Origin: PALSA-612 sp963791225
Lineage (GTDB): Bacteria; Actinomycetota; Thermoleophilia; Gaiellales; Gaiellaceae
Assembly (NCBI GenBank): GCA_963791225.1
Contig: CAWBRV010000008.1
Location: 1,054,001-1,118,000 of the forward strand
Reading direction: 5' to 3'
Length of the DNA: 64,000 bases
Positions 16,566-26,936 of the stretch are shown here, one piece after another. Under the pieces are notes generated by a model. It was not told the origin of the DNA and ran no database searches. It saw nothing but the letters and a program-made list of their open reading frames with translations. Position 1 is the first letter of the stretch. The number at the start of each line of letters is the position of its first letter. The translations under genes and the position numbers were made by a program.

Positions 16566-18501
16566 GCGTCCCGCGCTTCTCGACGGCCGCCCGCGCCTGG
16601 TCGAGCGGGCCGCCCGGGATGCCCGCAGGCCCGAACCGATCGAGCGTGTAGGCGTGGTTCAGCGCGTCGTAGGCCTCGCGCACGCTCCCCTTGCAGAGCG
16701 CGTAGTTCCCGAGCGCGACCCAGGTGGCCGGGTTCTCCGGCTGGAGGCGCGCGGCCCGTCTGTACTGGACGAGAGCGCCGGCCGGGTCGGGAAGCTCCGC
16801 GTACGCCTCGGCCAGCGCCCAGATCGGCTGGATCGAGAACGGGTTCAGCGACGCGGCGTCGCGGGCGTCCGCGGCCGACGAGCGCAGGTTGCCCGCGAAC
16901 AGCGCCGAGTACGCGTCGGCGACGCGATTCGACGCGAGCCACGGCGCCGCGAGCGAATAGACCGCGGCCAGGAGACAGGCCGCGATGCCTGCCGCGACGA
17001 GCGGGCGCATCCGCAGTCGCACCGAACGCACCTCGCCGCCGACGCCGATCAGCAGCCCTCCGAGCAGGAACACGGGCGCGCAGACGGCGACGAAGTCCCA
17101 GTCGATGTCGGCCAGCGCGTGGAGCAGGAACGCCGGGATCGCGATCGCGAGCGCCGCCGCGGCCGCGCGCTCCTCCCCACGCAGCCGCGTCACCGCACGC
17201 CCGATCGCGACGAGCGCGGCCACCGCGGCCCCGAGGCCGAGCAGGAAGCCGACGATGCCCGTCTCCGCCAGCGCCTGCAGCGCGATGTTGTGCGGCTCGT
17301 TCGTGACCGTGCTGCCCAGGCGCACGCGCAACCGCGCGTCGACGAACGACGCCGCGCCCTTGCCGCCGGCCGGCTTCTCCTCGAAGACCTTCCACGCCTC
17401 CTTCCACCACTCCCAGCGGTTGTTCGAGCTGAACGTCCCGAGCCGTGACGAGTTCGAGACCTCGCCGCCGCCGCGGAACTCCCGCAGCCACGCGCCCGGG
17501 CCGCCGCTCGCGGCCGACACGGCGATCACGCCCGCGACGGCGACCGTGCCGATCGCGATCCCGATCCGCCGCGCCCAGAGCCGCCGCGCCTCTGGATCGG
17601 CGAAGCGCCGGTCGAGCCCGTCCGCCCACAGCGCGGCCGCGACCACGCCGAGTCCGACGAGCAGCACGACGAGCCCGAACCAGGCGCCGTCCGACCGGCG
17701 CGCCGCGAGCGCCTGACCGTCGTCGACGAGACCGGCGCGGGTCGAGGCCCAGCCGGCGACGGCCGCCGCGGGCACGACCGAGACGAGCAGCGCGCCGAAG
17801 CTCTCGAGCCGCGCCGGCACGAGCGCGAGCCAGAGCAGGACGGCAACGGCCGCGACGAGGATCCCGGCGCGCGAGAACGTGAGCACGAGCGCGATCGCGG
17901 CGAGGTAGAGCAGCACCGCTCCCGCCGCGCGCAGCTCGCGCCGCCACGAGCGTCGCGTCGCGATCCACAGGCCGAGCGGAAGCGCCAGGGCGCAGGCGAG
18001 CGCGAGCGCGTTCCAGTAGCCGATCGGGTTCCGGAGCCGCGCCACGCGGGCGCCGTCCGGGAACAGCGACGGGAAGACCTTGCCGAGGAGTGCCCACCCG
18101 ACGACGCCGAACAGCAGCACCGCGAGGCCGCCGGCGACGACCCGCGCCGGCGCCCGCACGCTCGCCGCGACCGCCAGGCCGAGGAGCGCGAAGCCGACGT
18201 AGACGGCGCCCCGGTTCAGGTACGCCCACGAGAGGTCGGGCGTGATCGACCAGATCATCGTCACGCCGTTCCAGCAGACGAACGCCGCCAGCAGGCCGAA
18301 CGCGGCCAGGCCGACCCGACCCGGCACCGCGACGGGAACGAGCCCGGCGAGCCCCGCGGCGAGCCACCCGAAGCCGACCGCGACGGCGAAGATGCCGATC
18401 CAGAACAGCCGGCTGTCGCTCAGGCTCCCGCCGAAGAAGAGCGAGAAGGTCACGAGCGCCGCGGCGGCCGAGAGCGGGAGGAGGCCGGCGGCCGAGCGCA
18501 T
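16549..18501 (-). CDS. O-antigen ligase/polymerase-like protein with TPR tail
   Basis: A 650-aa membrane protein with about 12 helices. The large outer loop contains NSSRLGTFSSNNRWEWWKEAWKVFEEKPAGGKG and then NEPHNIALQALAETGIVG, the Wzy/WaaL-type signature with its conserved His in an H-N context. The last 110 residues form tetratricopeptide-like helices (PIWALAEAYAELPDPAGALVQYRRAARLQPENPATW). Such proteins polymerise or ligate lipid-linked glycans at the outer face of the membrane. Likely works with the GT-C and epimerase genes in surface polysaccharide, but no full cluster is visible. Confidence 0.8.
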   Translation of the reverse strand: MRSAAGLLPLSAAAALVTFSLFFGGSLSDSRLFWIGIFAVAVGFGWLAAGLAGLVPVAVPGRVGLAAFGLLAAFVCWNGVTMIWSITPDLSWAYLNRGAVYVGFALLGLAVAASVRAPARVVAGGLAVLLFGVVGWALLGKVFPSLFPDGARVARLRNPIGYWNALALACALALPLGLWIATRRSWRRELRAAGAVLLYLAAIALVLTFSRAGILVAAVAVLLWLALVPARLESFGALLVSVVPAAAVAGWASTRAGLVDDGQALAARRSDGAWFGLVVLLVGLGVVAAALWADGLDRRFADPEARRLWARRIGIAIGTVAVAGVIAVSAASGGPGAWLREFRGGGEVSNSSRLGTFSSNNRWEWWKEAWKVFEEKPAGGKGAASFVDARLRVRLGSTVTNEPHNIALQALAETGIVGFLLGLGAAVAALVAIGRAVTRLRGEERAAAAALAIAIPAFLLHALADIDWDFVAVCAPVFLLGGLLIGVGGEVRSVRLRMRPLVAAGIAACLLAAVYSLAAPWLASNRVADAYSALFAGNLRSSAADARDAASLNPFSIQPIWALAEAYAELPDPAGALVQYRRAARLQPENPATWVALGNYALCKGSVREAYDALNHAYTLDRFGPAGIPGGPLDQARAAVEKRGTPSCRR

Positions 18502-18644
18502 CGAACTGGGACGGTAGCGCCCGGCCGGGCTGGTTCAGGGCACCCGTCGCCCTGGCTAACAAAACCCTGACGTCGGGATTACGACCGGCACACGGCTGTG
18601 ACCGAGACTGCCGGTACGGTTCGGGGACGGGGCCGGCTGAGGCT

Positions 18645-19301
18645 ATGCGTAGACTCGTTGACGAGAACATCGACCATTCCGACACACATTTGTTGAAGCG
18701 CCCCTCCTTCAGACTCGCCGTCCTTCTCCTCGTCGTCGCTGCCGCGTTCGCGGCCACGGCCTCCGGCGCCGCCGCCAGGAGCTCGTGCGGCGAGAAGGTG
18801 ATCGACGACTGGTACGGGAGCAAGTCCGGCCAGCTGAGCAGGACCTACCCGCTCCACTGCTACCGCGACGCGCTGGCGCTGATCAAGGGCCGGTCCGACC
18901 TCGACGTCTACTCGAACGCGAACCAGGACATCCTCTTTGCGCTCCAGGCTGCGATCGCGAGCGGCAAGGGCGGGGGCGGCGGTCCTCCCGACGTGACCGA
19001 CAGCATCTACACGGCTGACGCCCTGCCCAGCTGGCGCGGCGGCCCCGACGCGAAGAACAGCGGCCACGCACCGGCCGCTGTCGTCGTCGTGACGCCGAGC
19101 CTGCACAGCCAGCCGGACAGTCCGGTCTCCGCCGTCTTCCACGGCTCGAGCGCCTCGTCGGTGCCGCTCCCCGCGATCGTGCTCGGCGGGATCGCAGCGC
19201 TCCTGCTCATGCTCGGCTCGGCCGCCTACGTCGCGCGCCGCCGCCAGCTCCGCCGCCAGACGCTCCGTCCGCAGGCCGAGTCCGGCCCGCCGAGCGCCTA
19301 G
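18645..19301 (+). CDS. Secreted, C-terminally anchored protein of unknown function
   Basis: 218 aa. A signal peptide (about residues 23-44), a Cys-containing folded region of about 60 residues (CGEKVIDDWYGSKSGQL ... CYRDALALIKGRSDL), a Gly/Pro/Ser-rich stretch, and a C-terminal helix (PAIVLGGIAALLLMLGSAAYVARRR) with a basic stop-transfer tail. The topology is that of a wall-side protein held by a C-terminal helix, without an LPXTG motif. No family recognised. Start ATG at 18645 leaves a long N-region before the signal; a TTG near 18690 is an alternative. Confidence 0.6.
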   Translation: MRRLVDENIDHSDTHLLKRPSFRLAVLLLVVAAAFAATASGAAARSSCGEKVIDDWYGSKSGQLSRTYPLHCYRDALALIKGRSDLDVYSNANQDILFALQAAIASGKGGGGGPPDVTDSIYTADALPSWRGGPDAKNSGHAPAAVVVVTPSLHSQPDSPVSAVFHGSSASSVPLPAIVLGGIAALLLMLGSAAYVARRRQLRRQTLRPQAESGPPSA

Positions 19302-19314
19302 CCGTACCCGGCCG

Positions 19315-19890
19315 TCAGCTGACTGCAGGCGGCTGAGGGCCGCCGAAGTCGACGTCCCTGGACTCGACCGTCCCGCCGGTCCGTCGCGGCGCCGTCTCGT
19401 CGCTCCAGTACAGGTTCGTGTGCGCGATCACCTGGTCCGGCGGAGGCGCTCCCCATGCCGTCTGGTCCTCCGTCGTATGGGCATCGCTGACGAGGGTCGC
19501 GTCGTAGCCCCGGACGAGCGCGCCGTGGAGCGTCGCGCGGATGCACGCATCGGTCTGTGCGCCGACGACGACGAGTCGCCCGACCCCGAGGCCCGACAGC
19601 ACGCTCTCGAGCGTGGTGTCCTCGAAGGAGTCGCCGTAGCTCTTCTCGACGAGCGGCTCGGCGTCGCCGGGATTCAGCTCGGGAACGATCCGCCAGGCGT
19701 TGCTCCCCTTCGCGAGCTGCTCGGAGGAGTGCTGGACCCAGACGACGGGGACCTGCTCCCGCCGCGCCTTCTCGACCAGGCTGCCGACGTTCGCGACGAC
19801 CGCGTCGCGCTCGTGGGCTCCCTCGACGACGCCGTTCTGGACGTCGACGACGAGGAGTGCGGTGTTCGGCCGGTTCTCAAGTGAGGTCAT
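19315..19890 (-). CDS. Isochorismatase-like cysteine hydrolase
   Basis: 191 aa. The catalytic triad of the isochorismatase-like hydrolase superfamily is present: Asp in LLVVDVQNGV, Lys in LVEKSYGDSF, and Cys in QTDACIRATLHGA. Members hydrolyse amides or related bonds (nicotinamide, biuret, carbamoyl compounds) in the cytoplasm; this substrate is unknown. ATG at 19890 has AAGGAGAG seven bases upstream, so the longer frame to 19944 is not used. Separate transcription unit between a secreted protein gene and a flavoprotein gene. Confidence 0.88.
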   Translation of the reverse strand: MTSLENRPNTALLVVDVQNGVVEGAHERDAVVANVGSLVEKARREQVPVVWVQHSSEQLAKGSNAWRIVPELNPGDAEPLVEKSYGDSFEDTTLESVLSGLGVGRLVVVGAQTDACIRATLHGALVRGYDATLVSDAHTTEDQTAWGAPPPDQVIAHTNLYWSDETAPRRTGGTVESRDVDFGGPQPPAVS

Positions 19891-19944
19891 GGTCTCTCCT
19901 TGCTCAGCGGGCTCCCGTGCCCGCCGAACAGTAGACCCAGCCAC

Positions 19945-21237
19945 CTAGGCCGCAGCGAGGTTCGTCGCGCCCGGCTTTTCGAGCAGGGCCAGGTAGCGGT
20001 GGACGAACTGGACCGCCATGGCGCCCTCGCCGACGGCCGAGGCGACGCGCTTGACCGACCCGAGCCGGGCGTCGCCCGCGAAGAAGAATCCGGGCTGGCT
20101 CGACTCGAGGAAGAACGGGGCCCGCTCGAGCTTCCAGTGCCGGCCGAGGTCCGGGCCGGTGACGACGAATCCCTGCGGATCGCGACGAATGCCGTAGGGG
20201 CAGCTCGCCGTCGAGGGCGTGCCGCCGATGAGGATGAAGAGCGCGTCCGCCGGCAGTTCGCGCTCCTCGCCGCCCGACTCGACGACGATCCGCTCGAGCT
20301 TGCCGTCTCCGTCGGCGCGCACGATGCGGGTGTCGGTCAGGACGTTGATCGCGGGGTGGTCGTCGCAGCGGTCGACGAGGTACTGTGACATCTGCTCCTC
20401 GAGCGTCTCGCCACGCACGAGGAGCGTTACTGTTCGGGCGTGGGCAGCCAGGTGCAGCGCGGCCTGGCCCGCCGAGTTCGCTCCGCCGACGACGAACACG
20501 TCGCCGCCGCGGTGGTAGAGCGCGTCGCTCGGCGAGGCGCCGTAGTAGACGCCCACGCCGACGAAGTCGTCGACTCCCTCGGCGTCGAGCCGGCGGTAGT
20601 CGAAGCCTGTGGCGCCGATTGTCGTCCGGCCGCGAACGACCGAGCCGTTGACGAGGTCGAAGAGGAGCTCGCCGTCCTCTCCGAGCCCGCCGTCTCCGAG
20701 GTCGGAGCCGAGCACGATCTCGGCCCCGAAGCGCACCGCCTGGTCGTGAGCGGCGTCGGCGAGCTCCTGTCCGCTGAGGCCGTTCGGGAAGCCCGGGTAG
20801 TTCTCGATCCGCGCGCTCGTCCCCGCCTGGCCGCCGGGCGCGTGCTGCTCGACGACCACGGTGCTCAGGCCCTCGGAGGCGGCGTAGAGCGCGGCGGTGA
20901 GCCCGGCAGGCCCGGCGCCGATGACGGCGACGTCGTAGAGGTCGAGCGACGGGCGCGTGTGCAGCCCGGCGCGCTCGGCCAGCTCCGCCCGCGTCCGCCT
21001 GAACGCGAGCCCCTCGTCCTCGTCGGCGAACGGCTCGAGCCGGCTCCCGTCCGGGAACAGAAACACGGGCAGCCGTACGCCGTCGACGTCCTCCGGCGCG
21101 CCCAGGAAGCGGGCGAGCGGGTCGTGCTCGACGTCGATCCACTCGTGCGACACGCCGTTGCGGTCCAGGAAGTCGCGGTAGTCCTGGACGTGCGGCGACG
21201 CGCGGTATCCGACGACGTAGATGCTTCCACCATTCAT
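19945..21237 (-). CDS. Thioredoxin-reductase-like flavoprotein without CxxC
   Basis: About 430 aa in two parts. Residues 1-75 look like a thioredoxin/glutaredoxin fold (SIYVVGYRASPHVQDYRDFL) in which the usual redox CxxC place has no cysteine. Then comes a TrxR-like module with FAD motif VAVIGAGPAGLTAALYAASEG, GGQAGTSARIENYPGF, and an NADPH motif FVVGGANSAGQAAL. The CATC motif of real thioredoxin reductases is replaced by YYGAS, so disulfide reduction by the usual route is unlikely. ATG at 21237 is divergent from nrdJ by about 200 nt. The paralogue at 40010-41611 has an added cNMP domain. Confidence 0.82.
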   Translation of the reverse strand: MNGGSIYVVGYRASPHVQDYRDFLDRNGVSHEWIDVEHDPLARFLGAPEDVDGVRLPVFLFPDGSRLEPFADEDEGLAFRRTRAELAERAGLHTRPSLDLYDVAVIGAGPAGLTAALYAASEGLSTVVVEQHAPGGQAGTSARIENYPGFPNGLSGQELADAAHDQAVRFGAEIVLGSDLGDGGLGEDGELLFDLVNGSVVRGRTTIGATGFDYRRLDAEGVDDFVGVGVYYGASPSDALYHRGGDVFVVGGANSAGQAALHLAAHARTVTLLVRGETLEEQMSQYLVDRCDDHPAINVLTDTRIVRADGDGKLERIVVESGGEERELPADALFILIGGTPSTASCPYGIRRDPQGFVVTGPDLGRHWKLERAPFFLESSQPGFFFAGDARLGSVKRVASAVGEGAMAVQFVHRYLALLEKPGATNLAAA

Positions 21238-21440
21238 GGTGCGGAGCCTGCACCGGCCCGGCCGAAAGGGCAGTGGTGCCACCCTGTGAGCCGGGGTGCG
21301 GCCAGCCGTACTCCCGGCCGAATCTGCCTGGAAAACGCCGATTTTCGGAGTAATCCCCGGCCGATAGAATGGTTCTGTCCGACCGTGCCTCTACGGTCCG
21401 TTTCCCTTTTGCGACGAAAGAGCCCGGGAGGCAGAGGAAT

Positions 21441-24197
<2,757 letters not shown>

Positions 24198-24323
24198 CGC
24201 GCACGGAAGGCGACCGCGCGAAGTGCGTGGACGCCCTCAGCCGCGGCGTGAAGGCGCTGATGGCCGCACGACGTACGGTCTAGAGGGGCGTCGCCGTGCT
24301 CTCCGGCCAGGCGACCGACCGGC

Positions 24324-24572
24324 GAGATCAAGGCCGCCCCCCGACGTGACCGTGCTCGGCTCGACGAGTTCTGGGGGCGAATCACCGGTATCCCGGACTT
24401 CCGGGCCCGGATGATCAAGGCGTCGATGATCCTCTCGCCGCTCGTCCGATCGCGTGCCGGGCACGAGGTCGATCGGATCCAAGGCCGAGGCGCTTGCGCT
24501 CCTCGGAGGCCGGGACGGCGGCCTGGACATCGAGGCACTAGCTAACCCGCCTAGGGCGGAACTGCGCCGTTA
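24324..24572 (+). pseudogene. Degenerate coding remnant of unknown family
   Basis: The 24198-24773 stretch has no intact gene. From 24324 one frame reads LDEFWGRITGIPDFRARMIKAS and further through ILSPLVRSR; a one-base slip near 24486 (a CC run) leads into KAEALALLGGRDGGLDIEALANPP and a stop at 24570-24572. The two parts look like the C-terminus of one protein, and no start is seen upstream. I do not recognise the family. The stop lies inside an 11-bp hairpin at 24566-24591. A short TTG-started frame right after nrdJ (24194-24283) is probably chance. Confidence 0.4.
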
Positions 24573-24591
24573 GCCGGCCTCGGCTAACGGC
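24566..24591 (+). terminator. Perfect 11-bp hairpin, terminator-like
   Basis: Arms 24566-24576 and 24581-24591 are perfect inverted repeats with a 4-nt GCCT loop. It begins inside the stop codon of the degenerate gene, so it probably ended transcription there. No T-run follows, as usual in high-GC actinobacteria. It also separates nrdJ from the HTH/nuclease cluster. Confidence 0.55.
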
Positions 24592-24727
24592 TCTCGCGAC
24601 TCGTTGCGGCCTCATTCGGCGTCATGCGCCCGTCCCTTTCCTTGCGTGGGGCAGCCAGGTTCTGTCTCGCGCCCCATGATGCTAACTTACCAATCAGTGA
24701 AATACATGATGATTTACAGGTAGTCTC

Positions 24728-24755
24728 TTGACAGTCATGCTAATTTTCGTACCAA
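24728..24755 (+). promoter_or_regulatory. Candidate promoter of the HTH/nuclease cluster
   Basis: A consensus TTGACA is at 24728-24733, followed 16 nt later by a weak TACCAA at 24750-24755; the first gene starts at 24774 after AAAGGAGAG. The region is clearly AT-rich for this genome. A motif, ATGCTAAYTT followed by ACCAA, occurs twice (24679-24693 and 24737-24755), once overlapping the promoter spacer, as expected for an operator. The -10 is poor, so promoter identity is tentative. Confidence 0.4.
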
Positions 24756-24773
24756 CAACCGAAAGGAGAGAAT

Positions 24774-25016
24774 GTGGCTGTCTCGTACAAGGAACAGGAC
24801 GGGCGCGCGACGCCGATTGAGGCCGTTCTGAGGGCGATCTTGGCGGTTCTCGTGGAAGAGCGTGATGCGCGCCTGAAGGCGAGCGATGCGAAGGACGTGA
24901 CGAAGATCGAGCTGCTCCTCGCGAACGCGGGCATGGACAAAGACGAGATCGCCGCAGTGACGGGCAAGACACCCGATGCCGTGCGCAAGGTAATCGAACG
25001 CCGGAAGGTGAAGTAG
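24774..25016 (+). CDS. Small helix-turn-helix protein (cluster gene 1)
   Basis: 80 aa from GTG, with AAAGGAGAG upstream. The N-terminal half is a helical, charged segment (IEAVLRAILAVLVEERDARL); the C-terminal half reads as a sigma-region-4-like HTH: LLLANAGMDKDEIAAVTGKT followed by the recognition helix PDAVRKVIERRK. Probably a DNA-binding regulator; no family name can be given with confidence. First of four genes spaced by 2-11 nt. Composition is less GC-rich than the flanking core genes. Confidence 0.7.
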   Translation: MAVSYKEQDGRATPIEAVLRAILAVLVEERDARLKASDAKDVTKIELLLANAGMDKDEIAAVTGKTPDAVRKVIERRKVK

Positions 25017-25018
25017 CT

Positions 25019-25219
25019 GTGGAGCCGGAGGAAGAGGCCGTGCGGCTCCTCGCGATCCTGGTCAGGCGCGAGCTCGGCAACCAGGCCGAGACGATCCGCG
25101 AGCTCGATAAGACCGGGTTCGGGCCGACGAGGATCGCCGATCTCATCGGCACGACGCCCAACACCGTGAACGTGACGCTCGCCAAGCAGAAGAGGGCCGC
25201 GAAGAAGCCCACCAACTAG
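25019..25219 (+). CDS. Small helix-turn-helix protein (cluster gene 2)
   Basis: 66 aa from GTG, two bases after the previous stop. Same layout as gene 1 in shorter form: an acidic helical N-terminus (EEEAVRLLAILVRRELG) and a C-terminal HTH (GFGPTRIADLIGTTPNTVNV) ending in a basic tail KRAAKKPTN. Genes 1 and 2 may be paralogues that arose by duplication and could form a heterodimer; that is inference from matching layout only. Co-translated with gene 1 by position. Confidence 0.7.
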   Translation: MEPEEEAVRLLAILVRRELGNQAETIRELDKTGFGPTRIADLIGTTPNTVNVTLAKQKRAAKKPTN

Positions 25220-25230
25220 GAGGCCAGGAG

Positions 25231-25539
25231 ATGACGAACGAAGACGCGATCGGCCTGAAGCTGGACATGATCGCGGCAATCTTGAAACTCGGGCTCCGCG
25301 ATCAGATCTCAAAGACGCGGGTCTCGATCCGCGAGGACAAGACGAACGCGGCGATCCTGGACGCCGTGGACACGGACGACTGGACGGCCTCCGGAGCGCT
25401 CCAGAAGGCAATCGCGAAAGAGGAGAAAGTGTCGGAGCGGACCGTGCGCGACGGGCTCAGCGACTTGGAGGCGATCGGCGCGCTCGAGAAGCAGGGCGGC
25501 GGGCCGGCCACGCAATATCGCTCGACCGGGCTGGTCTAG
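25231..25539 (+). CDS. Winged-helix-like protein (cluster gene 3)
   Basis: 102 aa, ATG with AGGAGG upstream (CTAGGAGGCCAGGAG). An N-terminal helix pair is followed by a lysine/arginine-rich link and a C-terminal winged-helix-like region: WTASGALQKAIAKEEKVSER, TVRDGLSDLEAIGALEKQGG, then a short strand to the end. The pattern is that of MarR/ArsR-type DNA-binding domains. Gene spacing (11 nt before, 3 nt after) implies one operon. Function unknown. Confidence 0.7.
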   Translation: MTNEDAIGLKLDMIAAILKLGLRDQISKTRVSIREDKTNAAILDAVDTDDWTASGALQKAIAKEEKVSERTVRDGLSDLEAIGALEKQGGGPATQYRSTGLV

Positions 25540-25542
25540 GCG

Positions 25543-26442
25543 ATGACCGTCAACGTTTCCGATTTTCGGGCGAACTCGAACGAAAACATTCGGCATGCCG
25601 CCGAGACGATCGGCCGCTCTAAGCATCGCCGTGCGGTCTTCGAGTCGATCTATCGAGGCAAGAAAACCGTGAAGACGATCCCGGACCTCATGAAGCAGAC
25701 CGGCCTCTCTCACAAGCAGATCCTGATCGCGGGACAGAAGCTTGCCGCCAATCAGATCGTGGAGCAGGTCAGCGTCGATGGGCGCGTGGCGTACAAGAAG
25801 GACGGAACGCTTAGCCATCACAAGAAGAAGATTCTCGATGTTGTCGACGATCCCCAGAAAAAGGACCGCTACCCGACCAAGCAAGAGCCGCGCGTATCGG
25901 GGTCGGCTATCACGTACCGCATTTCGGTCGCCCGGTCAAATCCGCAGCCACAAGAGATCACGGTTGATGACTTTGACGCGTTCTCGGCTGTGAGCGCCGC
26001 CGTGCCCGCGAGTACCGATTTGTCGAAGACGCGCGAGAGCGACGTTAAGCAGTTCCTGAACCGGATCATCGGCGAGGAGAACGAGTTCACGGACTGGGGT
26101 GGTGAGAAGAACGACACTTACACGAGCCGCCTGCGTTTTCGCGGCTCGCGGCGAACGGCGGCGTTCGCGATCAAGGGTCGCGGGACGAAGGGCACTCTTA
26201 CGCCAAAGAAGATGGGGGCGAACGCCGACCAGGTCGCGCGACTGTTCGCCAGTGAGGCAAGTGTGTTCTTCGTCGTCTACCACGGAAAAGTCGACCAGTC
26301 GATTCATGAACAGATGCGGGCGTTTGGTATTGCCCGAGCTCTTACCGGCAACCGGGTGTACTACTGCGTCATCGACGGCCAAGACCTCGCCCGCCTGGTT
26401 GCGGCGTACCCCGAAGAGTTCGCCGCCGCGAGTAGCAGCTAG
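25543..26442 (+). CDS. Winged-helix plus nuclease-like protein (cluster gene 4)
   Basis: 299 aa. Residues 25-90 form a winged-helix-like DNA-binding region (HRRAVFESIYRGKKTVKTIP, LSHKQILIAGQKLAANQIVE). Residues 165-292 form a second domain: EENEFTDWGGEKND (178-191), then RRTAAFAIKGRG (203-214), PKKMGANADQVARLF, VFFVVYHG and YYCVIDGQDLARLV. The acid cluster followed by a strand with Lys211 recalls PD-(D/E)XK nucleases, but the residue two before Lys211 is Ala instead of Asp/Glu, so this is tentative. I recall similar DWGGE-type proteins in defence islands, which I could not verify. Stop shares CTAG with the opposing gene. Confidence 0.65.
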   Translation: MTVNVSDFRANSNENIRHAAETIGRSKHRRAVFESIYRGKKTVKTIPDLMKQTGLSHKQILIAGQKLAANQIVEQVSVDGRVAYKKDGTLSHHKKKILDVVDDPQKKDRYPTKQEPRVSGSAITYRISVARSNPQPQEITVDDFDAFSAVSAAVPASTDLSKTRESDVKQFLNRIIGEENEFTDWGGEKNDTYTSRLRFRGSRRTAAFAIKGRGTKGTLTPKKMGANADQVARLFASEASVFFVVYHGKVDQSIHEQMRAFGIARALTGNRVYYCVIDGQDLARLVAAYPEEFAAASSS

Positions 26443-26627
26443 TCACTGCTCTTCGTACGCACTTCTCGGCTGACGCCTTTGAGCATTCCGCTCAACACGT
26501 CTGAGCCGAGACCTAGTCGAGCCTTGATCTCGGCTTGGGTCAGTCCGCCTCTCCAGAGTTCGATCGCGAGCAGGTGCTTCAGAAGCATCACCGTCTCGTC
26601 CGTTCTCGGCTCCGGCTTTTTTGGCAC
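26439..26627 (-). CDS. Tiny HTH protein, convergent on the nuclease-like gene
   Basis: 62 aa from GTG at 26627. After a basic Pro/Lys-rich start, it has a helix (ETVMLLKHLLAIELWRGG) and an HTH (LTQAEIKARLGLGSDVLSGMLKGV). The stop codon overlaps the stop of the plus-strand nuclease-like gene in the palindrome CTAG. It lies 8 nt after the second small HTH gene, so the two likely form an operon facing the four-gene cluster. No family name. Confidence 0.6.
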   Translation of the reverse strand: MPKKPEPRTDETVMLLKHLLAIELWRGGLTQAEIKARLGLGSDVLSGMLKGVSREVRTKSSD

Positions 26628-26635
26628 GCCGAGAC

Positions 26636-26842
26636 CTAGTCAGCGTCCTGTTCATGCTTGGAAGCATGCTTCTGGATGTCCCGAACGGGCATCCACTTGC
26701 TGATGGTGCTTTTGTCGATCCCAAGAGCCCTAGCAATGTGGCTGCTTTGAGCACCCGAAACAAGAAGCTGCATGATCGCGAGGCGGCGTAGATCCTCAAG
26801 CTGATCAGCGATCCGAGACAGCTCAGACTTAGGCTCTGGCAT
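26636..26842 (-). CDS. Tiny HTH protein, first of minus-strand pair
   Basis: 68 aa from ATG at 26842 (AAGG about 8 nt upstream); an in-frame TTG at 26875 is an alternative start. Helical N-terminus (SELSRIADQLEDLRRLAIMQLLVSG) followed by an HTH: AQSSHIARALGIDKSTISKW, typical of small phage-type or transposon-type regulators. The paired gene follows directly. Together they could be the regulators of the opposite-strand module or a separate relic; context does not decide. Confidence 0.6.
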   Translation of the reverse strand: MPEPKSELSRIADQLEDLRRLAIMQLLVSGAQSSHIARALGIDKSTISKWMPVRDIQKHASKHEQDAD

Positions 26843-26936
26843 GTCGAAGACCTTAGGGAGTGTGGCGGACGACAATACAATCCTGACGAGGTTGCCACCT
26901 TGACACCTCGAGAACCTCGGTCGCCTCGACGAACGC

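Noticed and set aside
21238..21440. Possible cobalamin riboswitch before the B12-dependent RNR
   Set aside because: I looked for the B12-box and the GCCACTG-type core on both strands and found only partial resemblance; no consistent fold is apparent.
24324..24572. Identification as a type II restriction enzyme C-terminus
   Set aside because: The peptide felt loosely familiar, but I could not recall or align a specific family, so no function is claimed.
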